Both the position numbers and the translations under genes were made by a program. From assembly GCF_002941025.1 (NCBI RefSeq), contig NZ_PTJS01000001.1:3224001-3288000 (forward strand): a stretch of 64,000 bases of DNA. The letters are read 5' to 3'. Source of the stretch: Streptomyces sp. QL37 (lineage in GTDB: Bacteria; Actinomycetota; Actinomycetes; Streptomycetales; Streptomycetaceae). The notes below the pieces were generated by a model, which was not told where the DNA came from, ran no database searches, and was given only the letters and a program-made list of their open reading frames with translations. Shown piece by piece: positions 63,747-64,000 of this stretch (position 1 is the first letter of the stretch; each line of letters starts with the position of its first letter).

Positions 63747-64000
63747 TCAGCCGCACTTCAATTCCTTCTGCGCGAAGGCGACGAACTGCTCCAGCAAGGT
63801 GCGAAGAATACGACGGTTCTTTGCCGCCTGGGTACCCTTGCTCGGCTGGTCATAGGCATAGAGACTCAGCTCGATGTATCTACCCGGAGTATTAGGCCCC
63901 TTCGAGGGCTCGCAAACAATGTACGAGGCGGCCCCCTTGTACCAGAGAATTCCCTCCTCTCCGACGTCGATGGACTCCGGATTCGATTTCTCCCAAGAGG
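63747..64000 (-). CDS. Paralogous lipoprotein-family protein, C-terminal part
   Basis: The 3' end of a gene that runs off the window. The 83 visible C-terminal residues include NPESIDVGEEGILWYKGAASY, then IVCEPSKGPNTPGRYIELSLYAY, and end in QFVAFAQKELKCG, clearly homologous to the end of the preceding gene (GKKGLVWGNGAAAYIVCQPSKGP ... FAAFTQRELKCV). The two are tandem duplicates on the same strand and share the lower-GC codon use. Confidence 0.75.
   Translation of the reverse strand, partial: SWEKSNPESIDVGEEGILWYKGAASYIVCEPSKGPNTPGRYIELSLYAYDQPSKGTQAAKNRRILRTLLEQFVAFAQKELKCG

Overview
The window is chromosomal DNA of a Streptomyces (or very close actinomycete). GC content is very high with G/C-rich third codon positions, GTG starts are common, and it carries a sporulation SsgA-like gene (ssgG type), DasR-type operators at N-acetylglucosamine PTS genes, the actinobacterial mec-cysO-cysM cysteine pathway, DUF1707/DUF2017/DUF3618 families and a bacterial Ku protein. 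From memory, the order nagF-nagE1-nagE2, cys genes, clpS, pncB, M6 protease, ssgG, hpd and opu genes follows the core region of S. coelicolor around SCO2900-2930. No prophage, insertion sequence, CRISPR array or biosynthetic cluster is visible.

Layout. 1-1.4 kb: the end of an ATP-dependent DNA ligase converges on ku, separated by five exact-period 34-bp repeats. 1.6-6.8 kb: acetyltransferase, SDR with a divergent XRE regulator, DinB-like protein, class II aldolase with a DeoR regulator, and a lipoprotein. 6.9-12.4 kb: argG with an ARG box, DUF445 protein, secreted SGNH hydrolase, DUF1707 protein. 12.5-20 kb: ABC-2 exporter operon, a bifunctional penicillin-binding protein, asparagine synthetase. 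20-25.6 kb: SMR exporter, GroES-like protein, DUF3618 protein, Bcp peroxiredoxin, ProP-like MFS, tRNA-Leu(UAG), RdgB, RNase PH. 25.7-29 kb: GlcNAc PTS (EIIB divergent from two EIIC paralogues) with three dre-like sites. 29-31.1 kb: metallo-beta-lactamase-fold hydrolase and a PemK/MazF-like gene wrecked by a local duplication. 31.2-33.2 kb: cysM, cysO, a Cys-containing leader peptide, and mec. 33.3-38.6 kb: amino-acid permease, DUF2017, clpS, and NAD salvage (pncB, pncA). 38.7-45.9 kb: M6 protease, two RDD proteins (one broken by large palindromes), GNAT, ssgG. 45.9-54.6 kb: FAD-linked oxidase, TPR protein, hppD with a divergent Lrp regulator, four-gene OpuC-type ABC operon. 54.7-62.8 kb: ArsR-like regulator with MFS, Lon-like protease, IclR regulator, SF2 helicase, Doc toxin-antitoxin, MFS exporter. 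62.9-64 kb: tRNA-Cys and two paralogous lipoproteins of lower GC.

The most unusual structures are not coding systems. Two places (30.2-30.8 kb and 43.9-44.6 kb) carry local duplications, including three inverted duplications with 14-17 nt spacers, that destroy otherwise normal genes. One duplicate begins in a G-run with mostly N-to-G mismatches, which looks like a low-quality read end, so assembly chimerism is a serious explanation. The most interesting regulatory reading is a predicted cysteine leader peptide plus hairpin placed inside the mec-cysO-cysM cluster. Nothing here is convincing evidence for an entirely new biological system.
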